A DNA stretch of 64,000 nt from Raineyella sp044508675 (lineage in GTDB: Bacteria > Actinomycetota > Actinomycetes > Propionibacteriales > Propionibacteriaceae): positions 104,484-168,483 of the forward strand of contig JBIQHF010000005.1 of NCBI GenBank assembly GCA_044508675.1, given 5' to 3'. Made by a program: the position numbers and the translations under genes. The stretch's first letter is position 1. Each line of letters begins with the position of its first letter. Positions 1 through 8,974 of the stretch are shown in pieces. The notes beneath the pieces were generated by a model. That model did not search any database, had not been told where the DNA came from, and worked only from the letters and a program-made list of their open reading frames with translations.

Positions 1-2
1 AG

Positions 3-977
3 GCGCCGGCCGAGCCCCGAGCGGGTCAGCGGGCACCTCGCCCCGAGCGTCCCGATGTCGGCGCGCTCACCACCCAGATCGCTCTTGACCGGTGGGACGA
101 GCTCATGGCCGCGGTCGGGCGCCGTCGCATGTTCACCAAGGTGCTGCTGGAGGGCAACGCGGCCGTCGTCTCCCTGGTCGGCGGCGTGCTCACCCTCGCC
201 TTCAACTCTCCGGGCGCCCGGGCAAGCTTCGAACGCCCGCGCGAGCGCGGCGGGTTCATGGAGGCACTGACCGAGGTGTTCGGTGTGGTGCTGCAGGTGG
301 ACACCATCGTCGACCCCGATGCGGGGCGTCACGGCCGGGGCGGCCGGGGCTCGGGTCCGTCCGGTCCCGGCGGGCCACAACATCCGGCAGACGCACCGCC
401 GTCCCGTTCCGCAGGTGCACCGCAGCAGCCCCCGGCAGGTGCCGGCCCGCAGGCTGGCTCCGCCAGGGGGCCGGTCGCCCCGCCCGCATCCCGCGTCGCT
501 CCCCAGGCCGCTGCACCCACCCCCGTTGTTGCGACCCCGCCGGCTGCCCCGCCGGCCGCCGCGCCGAGGGACCAGAGCCCGGAGCCGCCTCGCCGACGAG
601 GCACCCGCCGCGGGGAGCCCGTGCCGCCCCCTGCGCGCGACGACGTGCCGCCGCCTCCGGAGCCGCCGGCGGACCCGTGGGACGAGCCGCCGCCCGAGGA
701 GGATCCGTACGTCCCCCGCCAGGTGCAGCAGCCCGCTGGACCGCCGGCGGTCCCGATGGCCTCGCCGGCACCTCCGTCGCGGCCGAGCCGGTACTCGCAG
801 GTGACGGCGGCCCCGCCACCGCCGAAGGACCTGACCCCCGAGGAGGAGGCTGCCGCGTACAGCGACGAGGACGACACGGTGGGGGAGGGCTACGAGAGCG
901 CCGCCGAGCTCCTGACCAACGTCCTCGGCGCCGAACTGCTCCTGGAGGAACAGAAGGACACCGGGCTCACTGCCTAG
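3..977 (+). CDS. dnaX: DNA polymerase III gamma/tau subunit, C-terminal part (5' truncated)
   Basis: The reading frame is open from the first bases of the window, so the N-terminal AAA+ clamp-loader ATPase lies upstream and only the tail is seen. The visible start (a stretch with WDELMAAVGRRR, then VSLVGGVLTLAF) matches the domain III region of actinobacterial DnaX, where a helix is followed by a small beta-rich domain. A long Pro/Ala/Arg-rich linker follows (about residues 110-270), then an acidic end, as in the tau tail. It would load the sliding clamp and tether the polymerase cores. The usual partners ybaB and recR occur 2.5 kb downstream but are separated by three other genes. Confidence 0.8.
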   Translation, partial: APAEPRAGQRAPRPERPDVGALTTQIALDRWDELMAAVGRRRMFTKVLLEGNAAVVSLVGGVLTLAFNSPGARASFERPRERGGFMEALTEVFGVVLQVDTIVDPDAGRHGRGGRGSGPSGPGGPQHPADAPPSRSAGAPQQPPAGAGPQAGSARGPVAPPASRVAPQAAAPTPVVATPPAAPPAAAPRDQSPEPPRRRGTRRGEPVPPPARDDVPPPPEPPADPWDEPPPEEDPYVPRQVQQPAGPPAVPMASPAPPSRPSRYSQVTAAPPPPKDLTPEEEAAAYSDEDDTVGEGYESAAELLTNVLGAELLLEEQKDTGLTA

Positions 978-1085
978 GTGGACCGACCCGGAACGCAGGG
1001 GCAGGGGCCCGGCGCTGGTGGACCAGGGGCTGGAAATGCCGGCGTACGCTGTTGGTATCAACTGGTATCAACAAGGGGGCCCGGC

Positions 1086-1256
1086 ATGGCGCGATCTCCT
1101 GATCCGAAGTGCCCGGTGCGCCCGGGGGACAACTGCTCCCTGTGCTACCCGGGTGCGTCCGGTCCCCAGGACTGTGGCCTGGTCTGGTTGGTCCGCGAGG
1201 ACCCGGAACTGAGCGCCGAGCTCGCACGCCTGAAGGCCGAGCAGGCCAGCGCCTGA
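1086..1256 (+). CDS. Small Cys-rich actinobacterial protein (DUF6767-like)
   Basis: A 56-residue protein. The ATG was chosen because an AAGGGGG Shine-Dalgarno sits just upstream and because the first half (CPVRPGDNCSLCYPGASG, then DCGLVWLV) resembles a small conserved actinobacterial family that I believe is DUF6767. Four cysteines (residues 9, 17, 20 and 30) could bind a metal or form disulphides; this is inference. The C-terminal third is a short charged helix. The longer in-frame extension back to 978 is low-complexity and poorly supported. Function unknown. Confidence 0.6.
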   Translation: MARSPDPKCPVRPGDNCSLCYPGASGPQDCGLVWLVREDPELSAELARLKAEQASA

Positions 1257-1260
1257 AGCC

Positions 1261-2295
1261 TCAGTCGGGGGCCCCGGCGGTGGGGCTCAGGCGTGCCACG
1301 ATCTCGGCGGCCGGTGCCTCCCGGAGCTGTTCCCAGCCGGTGCCGGCCCACAGGTTGGTGTGCTGCATGTCCCCGATGTCCGCGGCGGCGCGGCGGATCG
1401 GGCCGACCAGTTGGTTCACGGCCGGGTAGGAGGCGGGAGCCAGCGCGTCGAACGCGTCGATGAAGGCGTTGTGCAGGCTCCGGGCCCACCGGCCGGAGAA
1501 GCAGCGGGTCAGCGTGGTCCGGGTGAAGACGGGGTGCTGGAGCGCCGCCCGACAGGTCGGGTGCGTGCCGGCCTCCGGGGTGAGCAGGAACGCGGTCCCC
1601 AGTTGGGCGGCGGAGGCGCCGGCCGTCAGGACCTCACGTACGTCCTCGGCCGTGGCCAGCCCACCCGCGGCCAACAACGGCACCGACACCGCCGACCGCA
1701 CCTCGACCAGGAGTTCGCCCAACGGCATGGTGGGAGCCGGGTCCGACGTCCGCCACGTGCCTTGGTGGCCGCCGGCCTCAGGCCCCTGGACAACCAGGGC
1801 ATCCATCCCCGCGGCCACCGCGGCGCGGGCATCGGCCGCCGATGTCACGGTGGCGACCAGTGAGGAGTCCACCGCGTGCAGTCGCCGCACCGTGCCGGGA
1901 TCCGGCAGGCCGAACGTGAACGAGACCACCGGGACCGGCTGGTCGACGAGCAGGTCGACCTTCGCCGGCCAGGCATCATCGTCCGGGTGCGGGAGGGGGA
2001 GCGTGTCGAGGCCGAGCTGGGTGGCGACCGGCAGCAGCGCCTGGCGGTAGGCCGCCAGCGGGTCCGGGTCGATCGGGTCGGTGTCGGGGACGAACAGATT
2101 GACTCCGAACAGGTCGGCGCCGGCCACCCGTACGGCACTGATCTGCTCGGCCAGCGCGGTGACGGACAGGTAGCCGGCAGACAGGAACCCCAGCCCTCCG
2201 GCCTCGCCCACCGCGGTGACCAGGGCGGGGGTCGAGGGCCCGCCGGCCATCGGTGCCGCGATGATCGGGGTGCGCAGGATCGGAAAGCTGCTCAT
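1261..2295 (-). CDS. Nitronate monooxygenase (2-nitropropane dioxygenase family)
   Basis: A 344-residue TIM-barrel flavoprotein that would oxidise alkyl nitronates with FMN and oxygen. The N-terminus (PIIAAPMAGGPSTPALV) is the family phosphate/FMN-binding strand. GPEAGGHQG carries the conserved active-site histidine, and the barrel end (LLAAGGLATAEDVREVL, then AQLGTAFLLTPE) is the standard FMN phosphate site. Length is normal for class I enzymes. It is convergent with the small Cys-rich gene (4 bp apart). The physiological substrate (propionate-3-nitronate or other nitronates) cannot be read from sequence. Confidence 0.85.
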   Translation of the reverse strand: MSSFPILRTPIIAAPMAGGPSTPALVTAVGEAGGLGFLSAGYLSVTALAEQISAVRVAGADLFGVNLFVPDTDPIDPDPLAAYRQALLPVATQLGLDTLPLPHPDDDAWPAKVDLLVDQPVPVVSFTFGLPDPGTVRRLHAVDSSLVATVTSAADARAAVAAGMDALVVQGPEAGGHQGTWRTSDPAPTMPLGELLVEVRSAVSVPLLAAGGLATAEDVREVLTAGASAAQLGTAFLLTPEAGTHPTCRAALQHPVFTRTTLTRCFSGRWARSLHNAFIDAFDALAPASYPAVNQLVGPIRRAAADIGDMQHTNLWAGTGWEQLREAPAAEIVARLSPTAGAPD

Positions 2296-2374
2296 GACCC
2301 GAACCTAGGTGAACGGCCTGCCCAGGGGAAGGGGCGACAGGCCACCCGGAGGGGGAGATGGACGGTGGACCGGC

Positions 2375-3385
2375 TCAGACCGGGTCGGCGATGCGGAGCA
2401 CTCCGGCACCTTCGATGTCGCCTCGCGCCAGGTACTCGAGTGCCCGGTCGGCCTCCTCGAAGGGGTACTCGTGGGTCGTCGGACGCAGTCCGAGGCGCGC
2501 GGCGAGGGTGAGGAACTCCTCGCCGTCGCGGCGGGTGTTCGACTCGACGCTGGTGAGCGACTTCTCGTGGAACAGGTGGCGCTGGTAGTCCAGCGGCGGA
2601 ACATCGGACATGTGGATGCCGGCACAGGCCACCGTGCCGCCCGGGCCGAGCGCCTCCAGCGCGTACGGCACGATGTCGCCGGCAGGCGCGAAGATGATCG
2701 CGGAGTCCAGTGGCACCGGGGGCAGGTCGCGGGCCTCGCCGGCGGAGGCGCAGCCGAGCTGCCGGGCGAACCGGCGGGCGTTCTCGCCGCGGGTCAGCAC
2801 GTGCACCTCGATGCCCTGGGCGAGGGCCACCTGCGCGGTCAGGTGCGCGCTGCCGCCGAACCCGTACAGTCCCAGGGTCCCGCCGGGCGGTACGGCTGCC
2901 CGACGCAGCGCCCGGTAGCCGATGATTCCCGCGCACAGCAGCGGTGCGGCGGTCGCGTCGTCGAAGCCCTCCGGCAACCGGTACGCGAAGCCCTCGGGCA
3001 CGGTGGTGTACTCGGCGTAGCCGCCGTCGGCGTCCCAGCCGGTGTACTGCGAGGCGGTGCACAGGTTCTCGTGGCCGGTGCGGCAGGCCCGGCACACCCC
3101 GCAGGTACTGCGCAGCCATGGCACACCCACCCGCTCGCCCGGGCGGAACCGGCGGGTGCCCGGCCCGGAGTCGACCACCTGGCCGACGATCTCGTGGCCC
3201 GGGGTGACCTGCGGCCGGTGCACCGGCAGGTCACCCTCGGTGACGTGGAGGTCGGTCCGGCAGACCCCGCAGGTCAGCACCCGGACCAGGACCTCACCGG
3301 GGCCCGGCGTCGGCAACTCCTTCTCGACCAGTTCCAGGGGCCCGCTGGTCAGCGGGCCGGGCGTACGAACCTGCCATGCGCGCAT
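2375..3385 (-). CDS. Zinc-dependent alcohol dehydrogenase, medium-chain (MDR) family
   Basis: 336 residues. The catalytic zinc site is seen in CGVCRTDLH and GHEIVG. The structural zinc lobe has the four-cysteine pattern CGVCRACRTGHENLC. The Rossmann nucleotide site is the degenerate LGLYGFGGSAHLTAQVA. This subset resembles the adh family-2 alcohol dehydrogenases related to AdhA, which interconvert alcohols and aldehydes with NAD(P)H. A GGAGGAAG ribosome site precedes the ATG. It is followed by the nitronate monooxygenase on the same strand after a 79-bp gap, so co-transcription is possible but not shown. Confidence 0.82.
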   Translation of the reverse strand: MRAWQVRTPGPLTSGPLELVEKELPTPGPGEVLVRVLTCGVCRTDLHVTEGDLPVHRPQVTPGHEIVGQVVDSGPGTRRFRPGERVGVPWLRSTCGVCRACRTGHENLCTASQYTGWDADGGYAEYTTVPEGFAYRLPEGFDDATAAPLLCAGIIGYRALRRAAVPPGGTLGLYGFGGSAHLTAQVALAQGIEVHVLTRGENARRFARQLGCASAGEARDLPPVPLDSAIIFAPAGDIVPYALEALGPGGTVACAGIHMSDVPPLDYQRHLFHEKSLTSVESNTRRDGEEFLTLAARLGLRPTTHEYPFEEADRALEYLARGDIEGAGVLRIADPV

Positions 3386-3550
3386 GGTGATCTCGCTTCC
3401 TCCGCGGTGGCGGCTGCGGTGGGGACCAGTCCATCACGCTCCGGGCCGGTCGGCCACTGATCCTTGTCCCGGGCGATGGCCGCCCGGATCGGGACGTCAG
3501 TGGGGTCGCATACTCTTGGGGCAGCTGACCACCGTGAAAGGAACCCCCAG

Positions 3551-3877
3551 ATGACCGAGGGAATGCCCCAGGGCTTCGACATGAACGCACTCATGCAGCA
3601 GGCCACGGCCATGCAGGCGCAAATGCAGCAGGCCCAGGCCGAGCTGGCCGTCACGAACATCTCCGGCACCGCCGGTGGCGGCCTGGTCAAGGTCGTCATG
3701 ACCGGGGCCGGCGAGGTCACCTCGGTGGAGATCAAGCCGGAAGCGGTCGACCCGGAGGACACCGAGTCCCTCGGTGACCTGATCGTTGCTGCCCTGCGCG
3801 ATGCCAACAACCAGGCGACCGCACTCGCCCAGGCCAAGCTCGGCCCGCTGGCAGGCGGGGCCGGTCTCGGACTCTGA
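3551..3877 (+). CDS. YbaB/EbfC family nucleoid-associated protein
   Basis: 108 residues. It starts with a Met/Gln-rich helix (MNALMQQATAMQAQMQQAQ), followed by the typical segment GGGLVKVVMTGAGEVTSVEI and a C-terminal helix. The family forms tweezer-shaped dimers that bind DNA and is almost always encoded with recR and dnaX. The ATG at 3551 has a GAAAGGAAC ribosome site; an in-frame extension upstream is not supported. The stop codon directly abuts the recR GTG start, which indicates translational coupling. Confidence 0.9.
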   Translation: MTEGMPQGFDMNALMQQATAMQAQMQQAQAELAVTNISGTAGGGLVKVVMTGAGEVTSVEIKPEAVDPEDTESLGDLIVAALRDANNQATALAQAKLGPLAGGAGLGL

Positions 3878-4483
3878 GTGGCAGCCATCTACGACGGCCC
3901 GATCCAGGACCTGATCACCGAGCTCGGTCAGCTTCCCGGGATCGGGCCGAAGTCCGCCCAGCGGATCGCCTTCCACATCATGTCCACCGACAAGGAGGAC
4001 GTGATGCGGCTGGCCGACGCGCTGGTGCAGGTCAAGGACCGGATCCACTTCTGCACCTCCTGTTTCAACGTCTCCGAGGGCGACACCTGCTCGATCTGCC
4101 GTGACCAGCGGCGCGACCGTGCGCTGATCTGCGTGGTCGAGGACGCCAAGGACGTGGTGGCGATCGAGCGGACCCGCGAGTTCCGTGGCCGCTACCACGT
4201 GCTCGGTGGGTGCATCAGCCCGGTCAACGGCATGGGCCCCGACCAGCTGCACATTCGCGAGTTGGTCGGGCGGCTCGCCGACGGATCGGTGCAGGAGGTC
4301 ATCATCGCCACCAACCCGACGATCGAGGGCGAGGCGACCGCAACGTACCTGAGCCGGCTGCTGCTGCCGATGGGGCTGACGGTCTCCCGGCTGGCCAGCG
4401 GGCTGCCGGTCGGCGGCGACCTGGAGTACGCCGACGAGGTCACCCTCGGCCGCGCCTTCGAGGGTCGCCGTGCTCTCAGCTGA
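3878..4483 (+). CDS. recR: Recombination mediator protein RecR
   Basis: 201 residues, full length. The helix-hairpin-helix near the N-terminus is LPGIGPKSAQRIAFH. A four-cysteine zinc finger follows (C-X2-C-X8-C-X2-C in CTSCFNVSEGDTCSIC), then a Toprim domain (ICVVEDAKDVVAIE) and the conserved NPTIEGEATATYL. RecR works with RecO and RecF to load RecA at single-strand gaps. GTG start immediately after the ybaB stop; overlaps the following HAD gene by 14 bp. Confidence 0.95.
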   Translation: MAAIYDGPIQDLITELGQLPGIGPKSAQRIAFHIMSTDKEDVMRLADALVQVKDRIHFCTSCFNVSEGDTCSICRDQRRDRALICVVEDAKDVVAIERTREFRGRYHVLGGCISPVNGMGPDQLHIRELVGRLADGSVQEVIIATNPTIEGEATATYLSRLLLPMGLTVSRLASGLPVGGDLEYADEVTLGRAFEGRRALS

Positions 4484-5348
4484 TCCCGTGCCTGACACCG
4501 ACCGGTTCGCGGCGGTGCGCCTGGTCGCGACCGACCTGGACAACACCCTGCTGCGTACGGACAAGTCGGTCAGTCCCCGCACCGACGCCGCCCTGCGGGC
4601 CGCCGCGGCGGCCGGTCTGGTCGTCGTGCCGGTCACCGCACGCCAGCGGGTCGGCGTGCTGGCGGTCGCACCGCAGTTCGTCGAGCTCGCCGAGGCGTTC
4701 GGGGGCTGGGCGGTCTGCTCCAACGGCGCCCTGGGCCTGGACCTGACCACCGGCGAGCGGTTGTTCGAGGCCACGATGAGCGTGGAGTCCCAACGCAGCC
4801 TCGTCGATCGGCTCAGCGAGGCGGTCGACGACGTACGCTTCTGCGCGGTCCGGGACGGGGGTGACGGATTCCTGGTCGAGGCCGGTTATGCCGAGCTCAG
4901 CGCCTGGGCCGACCACAATCGGGACCCGCGGCGGATGCAGGTGGTCGACCGGGCCGGGCTGACCGATGCCCCGAACCTCAAGATGGTCGCCCGCCACCCC
5001 GAGCTGACCGCCCGTACCCTGCTGGACACCGTCCGAGACCTGGACCTGCCCGGCGTACAGGCCACCTCCTCGGGCGCACCGTTCCTGGAGTTCTCCGCCG
5101 CCGGCATCGACAAGGCGTACGGGCTGCAGCGGCTGGCCGGACACCTCGGGGTGGCCGCGGCCGAGGTCGTCGCCCTCGGGGACGGGCTGAACGATGTGGA
5201 CATGCTTGCCTGGGCCGGTCGCGGCATCGCCGTGGCGAACGCCGAGCCGGAGCTGCTCGCCGCGGCCGACGAGGTTGCTCCCGGCTGCGACGAGGACGGT
5301 TTCGCGTCCGTCCTCACCCGCCTGGTCGCGGAATCCCTCGAGGTGTGA
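4470..5348 (+). CDS. HAD-superfamily hydrolase, Cof type
   Basis: 292 residues. Motif I is DLDNTLLRTD with the nucleophile and acid/base aspartates. Motif III lysine lies in AGIDKAYGLQRL, and motif IV is ALGDGLNDVDMLAWAG. The type C2B cap lies between residues of about 90 and 200. Relatives are phosphatases of sugar phosphates or of flavin and other cofactor precursors; the substrate is not predictable. The GTG at 4470 lies inside the end of recR and has a GAGGG ribosome site; another GTG at 4488 is possible but lacks one. Confidence 0.85.
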   Translation: MLSADPVPDTDRFAAVRLVATDLDNTLLRTDKSVSPRTDAALRAAAAAGLVVVPVTARQRVGVLAVAPQFVELAEAFGGWAVCSNGALGLDLTTGERLFEATMSVESQRSLVDRLSEAVDDVRFCAVRDGGDGFLVEAGYAELSAWADHNRDPRRMQVVDRAGLTDAPNLKMVARHPELTARTLLDTVRDLDLPGVQATSSGAPFLEFSAAGIDKAYGLQRLAGHLGVAAAEVVALGDGLNDVDMLAWAGRGIAVANAEPELLAAADEVAPGCDEDGFASVLTRLVAESLEV

Positions 5349-5355
5349 CGGCCCC

Positions 5356-6612
5356 ATGACAGCAGCCGGCAACGATAGGCTCCCCCCGCTGTTGCGCCGC
5401 ATCCTCACCCTGGGCACCGACACCGGTGACCCGCGCGACGACGCCGAACTCGCCCTGGGGATCGTGTTCTTCGTGATGGGGTTCGGGGCGGTCATCCAGG
5501 CGCTGCTCGCCATGCCCGCCGGAGCACGATTGTCCAGTGAACCGGCCGTCTACGTGGGGCTGACCCTCGCGATGAGCACGACGGTGGTCGGCTTCTGCAT
5601 CGCGACGTTCCGGCGCGGGACCCCCTCTGGCGTGCCGTGGGGATGGGCGATGATCGGGCTCACCGTCGGCTCGGCGCCCGTGATGACCGCCATCCTGCCG
5701 GAGTCCGAACTGCTCGGCTCCTGGACGGCCTCGGTCTTCGCCTTCAGCCAGTACAGCGTCGTCGTGGCGGGGGCCTGGCTGCGCTCGGTGCGTCGTACGT
5801 TCGTGCTCGCCGTGGCGATGGCTGCCAGCTACAGCTGGCTGCTGCTCAACGCCGATGGTCCCTACAGCGAAGTGTCGGTCATGGTGAACGCGCTCAACTA
5901 CCCGATCTTCGGTCTGGCCGTCTCGCTGGTCTCGCAGTACTGGCGGATCCTCGCCCAACGCTCGTACGACGCCCACCAGGCCACGCTCCGGGCGACCCGG
6001 CAGATGGAACTCGACCGCTACCGGCTGGTCGTGCACGACACCAGCGGCATCCTGCGCATGCTCGGTGACGAGGCCACCCCGCCTGAGGTGCTGCCCGCCC
6101 TGCGCGAGCAGGCCCTGGGCGAGGCGAACCGGCTGCGCCAGTACCTCGCCGCACCCCCGGCCGGCACCGACCAAGCGGGCGAGGCCGGCCCGGGGCGGAT
6201 CTGCCTCGGGGACGTCCTTGCGGAGGCCACCCAGGGCTTCACGGACCTGCCCCTGGAGATATCGACCGTGCTGGCCGCCGATGCGGTCCTGGCGGAGGCC
6301 GATGCGGTCGCCCTCCAGCGGGCCGTGGTGACGCTGCTGCACAACGTACGGCGCCACGCCCAGGCCTCGACGGTCTGGGTGCATGCCGATGCGGTGGACG
6401 GTCGCTGGGAGGTCGTGGTCCGCGACGACGGGGTGGGCTTCACCGCCGACCCGGCGACGTACGGCTTCGGGCTGCGCGAGCAGGTACTGGGTGCCCTGTC
6501 GGCACGGGGCATCGCCATCGACATCGACTCGAGTCCCGGCGACGGCTGCGCGGTCACCATGTCGGGCCCGGTGGCGGCCCCGGAAAGGCGGAACGGTGAT
6601 GGAACCCACTGA
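5356..6612 (+). CDS. Membrane sensor histidine kinase, NarL-group-like
   Basis: 418 residues. About six transmembrane segments occupy residues 35-205, with short loops and no large extracytoplasmic domain. The dimerisation/phosphoacceptor helix carries His227 in VVHDTSGILRML, a divergent version of the HisKA_3 block. The HATPase domain shows LLHNVRRHAQAS (N box), VRDDGVGF (G1) and a degenerate end. It probably phosphorylates the response regulator whose ATG lies 14 bp inside this gene. The signal is unknown. The ATG at 5356 was chosen because upstream in-frame sequence belongs to the HAD gene. Confidence 0.8.
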   Translation: MTAAGNDRLPPLLRRILTLGTDTGDPRDDAELALGIVFFVMGFGAVIQALLAMPAGARLSSEPAVYVGLTLAMSTTVVGFCIATFRRGTPSGVPWGWAMIGLTVGSAPVMTAILPESELLGSWTASVFAFSQYSVVVAGAWLRSVRRTFVLAVAMAASYSWLLLNADGPYSEVSVMVNALNYPIFGLAVSLVSQYWRILAQRSYDAHQATLRATRQMELDRYRLVVHDTSGILRMLGDEATPPEVLPALREQALGEANRLRQYLAAPPAGTDQAGEAGPGRICLGDVLAEATQGFTDLPLEISTVLAADAVLAEADAVALQRAVVTLLHNVRRHAQASTVWVHADAVDGRWEVVVRDDGVGFTADPATYGFGLREQVLGALSARGIAIDIDSSPGDGCAVTMSGPVAAPERRNGDGTH

Positions 6613-7276
6613 CCAGGACCCGGGCGACCGGGGGCCGCGGCGGCCCTGCGTGGTGGTCATCGACGACAGCACGCTGGCCCGTGAGGCGTTCGGCTTCGTC
6701 CACCGGGGCCTGGAGGTTGTCGGCGCCTGGCCCACGATCGAGCCGCTGCTGGACCAGCGGCCGATCGCCGATCTGGTCGTGCTCGACCTGCACCTGGCGG
6801 TCGAGGACCGGCCCGACACCCCCCAGGGGACACGGGCCATCCGGGCGGTGAGGGCCGCCGGCTACCGGATCTGCCTCTACAGCGACGAGGGCCGCCCACT
6901 GGTCCTCGCGCAGTGTCTCCAGGCGGGCGCGCAGGCACTGGTGCGCAAGAGCGCCCCGCGGGAACGGGCCGAGGCCGACTTCGTCCGGGCCGCCACAGGT
7001 GAGTCCGTGTTGCCACCCTCACTGCTGGGGATCGCCGAACTCCTGGAGCGCCGTGGCGCACTACCGGAACTGACCGAGCGGCAGCGTCAGGTGCTCAGTG
7101 CGCGGGCCCGCGGCGAGCGATGGGCCGCGATCGCGAAACGCCTGTTCATCACCGAGCGGGTGGCGCGCGAGCACCTGCAGGCCGTGTCGAACAAGATGTC
7201 GGACTACCTGCAGGACGCCTCGCCGGCCGATCTGGAGCGGATGCTCGGTACTGGGCCCGGGGACCTCGTGAACTGA
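6599..7276 (+). CDS. Response regulator with LuxR-type DNA-binding domain
   Basis: 225 residues. The receiver domain begins CVVVIDDSTLAREAF and has the phosphoacceptor Asp63 in LVVLDLHLA, with an unusually long insertion after it (EDRPDTPQGTRA). The C-terminal HTH is LTERQRQVLSARARGERW, then IAKRLFITERVAREHLQAV, a divergent LuxR/NarL fold where the usual T-V-x-x-H of the recognition helix is replaced by VAREHL. It overlaps the kinase gene, so the two form a cotranscribed pair. Target genes unknown. Confidence 0.8.
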   Translation: MEPTDQDPGDRGPRRPCVVVIDDSTLAREAFGFVHRGLEVVGAWPTIEPLLDQRPIADLVVLDLHLAVEDRPDTPQGTRAIRAVRAAGYRICLYSDEGRPLVLAQCLQAGAQALVRKSAPRERAEADFVRAATGESVLPPSLLGIAELLERRGALPELTERQRQVLSARARGERWAAIAKRLFITERVAREHLQAVSNKMSDYLQDASPADLERMLGTGPGDLVN

Positions 7277-7466
7277 AACCGGCAGCGCCGGTGAGGTCGG
7301 CTCCGTCGCGGATTGCTGGGCAGGTCCCCCGGACCTGCTATCCAGCATCCGCGACGCGGCAGAACCTTCGCCCCCCGGTTCGGGTCCTGCCAGATCTCAA
7401 CCTAGGAGAAGTCAGCGCTGTGCGGAACCCCCGGAAACGGGGGCTCCCCGGTCCCGGCGGCACGCA

Positions 7467-7500
7467 CCCGTACGCCGCCTCCGGGGAAGCGGCGTACGGG
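7467..7500. terminator. Bidirectional hairpin terminator between convergent genes
   Basis: A perfect 12-bp stem (CCCGTACGCCGC with its complement) around a 10-nt loop. It lies between the response regulator (forward) and the MHS transporter (reverse), which converge here. A second small hairpin (CCCCCGGAAACGGGGG) lies just before it near 7430. There is no long T-run, as is usual in high-GC actinobacteria. Confidence 0.6.
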
Positions 7501-7531
7501 CCGGGGTATAGCAGGCGCACGGGCCGAGCGG

Positions 7532-8923
7532 TCAGTGGGACGGGGGCCGGCTGGCGGCGAACTCCTGGTTCTCCTCGCCCTCCCGGTTCCCCTCGTCGAC
7601 GTGCAGCGCGACCCCGCGGGTCTCTCGGGTGGTCGAGACCGCGATCAGCGAGATGAGGGTGGCCACGGCGATGTAGACGCCGACGGTCCAGCCGACCGAG
7701 AAGCGGTTCAGCAGCATCTGGGCGATCATCGGGGCGAAGGCGCCACCGAGGATGGCTCCCAGTGCGTAGCCGATGGAGACCCCGGAGAACCGGACGCGGG
7801 CCGGGAACATCTCGGCGTACAGGGCCGACTGCGGGCCGTACGACAGGCCCAGGCCGACGGTCAGGACGAACAGCGCCGCCACGTACCACCCGATGTTGCC
7901 GGTGTCGATCAGGAACCACATCGGGACCGACCACGCCAGCACGATCAGGTAGCCGAGCTGGAACGTACGGATCCGGCCGATCCGGTCCGACAGCCAGCCG
8001 CCGACCAGGGTGAAGGCGAGCCAGCCGCCGGAGGCGATCGTGGTGCCGAGCAGGACGGTGGGACGGTCCATGCCCAGCGACTTGATCGCGTACGTGGAGA
8101 AGAACGCGATGACGAGGTAGCCGGCGGCGTTGTTGGCGATGAAGATCAGCGCGGCGCGCAGGACGGTCCCGCCGTTCTTCGCGAACAGGGCGCCGAGCGG
8201 GGCGGAGGACTCCTTGGCCCGCGTCGCGATCTCGAGGAAGACCGGGGACTCCTCGACGGAGCGGCGGATCAGGTGGCCGACGACGATCATCACGATGGAG
8301 AGCAGGAACGGGATGCGCCAGCCCCAGACGTTGAACTGCTCGCCCATGACCTGGGTCAGGAACCACATCGTGATGGTGGCCAGGATCATGCCGGCCGGCA
8401 CGCCGATCTGGGGGTAGGCGCCGAACAGGCCACGACGGTTCGTGGGGGCGTGCTCCACGGCGAGCAGGGCGGCGCCGCCCCATTCCCCGCCGGCGGAGAA
8501 GCCCTGCAGGATGCGCAGGGTGATCAGCAGGAGCGGGGCGATGACGCCGACCTGGGCGTACGTCGGCAGCACCCCGATCAGCGAGGTGGCGGCGCCCATC
8601 ATGATCAGGGTGGCGACGAGGACCTTCTTGCGGCCGAAGCGGTCGCCCAGGTGGCCGGCGACGATGGCGCCGAGCGGGCGGAACAGGAACGAGATGCCCA
8701 CCGTCGCGAAGGACAGCACCTGGGCGAGGCCAGGGTTGGTCTGGGCCAGCGGGGCGAGGAAGAGCGGCGCCAGGATGACGCCGGCGGCTTGGGCGTAGAT
8801 GAAGAAGTCGTACCACTCGATGGTGGTGCCGACCATGGTCGCCAGCATGACGCGGCGTTCGTCTGCGGACAGCGGGGCGGTGGGACGGATGTCACGAGCT
8901 TCGGTGGTCGTGGCAACGGACAC
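7532..8923 (-). CDS. MFS transporter, metabolite:H+ symporter (MHS) family
   Basis: 463 residues with 12 predicted membrane segments. The signature loop between TM2 and TM3 is GHLGDRFGRKKVL, and the early MVGTTIEWYDFFIYAQAAG is the hallmark of the MHS group (ShiA, ProP, KgtP, citrate and dicarboxylate carriers). It would import a small organic acid or zwitterion with protons; the substrate is not predictable. The GTG at 8923 was chosen because a full AGGAGGACC ribosome site precedes it, whereas upstream in-frame codons are low-complexity. A TetR-like palindrome lies about 50 bp upstream. Confidence 0.85.
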   Translation of the reverse strand: MSVATTTEARDIRPTAPLSADERRVMLATMVGTTIEWYDFFIYAQAAGVILAPLFLAPLAQTNPGLAQVLSFATVGISFLFRPLGAIVAGHLGDRFGRKKVLVATLIMMGAATSLIGVLPTYAQVGVIAPLLLITLRILQGFSAGGEWGGAALLAVEHAPTNRRGLFGAYPQIGVPAGMILATITMWFLTQVMGEQFNVWGWRIPFLLSIVMIVVGHLIRRSVEESPVFLEIATRAKESSAPLGALFAKNGGTVLRAALIFIANNAAGYLVIAFFSTYAIKSLGMDRPTVLLGTTIASGGWLAFTLVGGWLSDRIGRIRTFQLGYLIVLAWSVPMWFLIDTGNIGWYVAALFVLTVGLGLSYGPQSALYAEMFPARVRFSGVSIGYALGAILGGAFAPMIAQMLLNRFSVGWTVGVYIAVATLISLIAVSTTRETRGVALHVDEGNREGEENQEFAASRPPSH

Positions 8924-8974
8924 GTGGTCCTCCTGGTGGGGTGAGAGGGACAACCGGCCGGACGCCAGTTTTAC

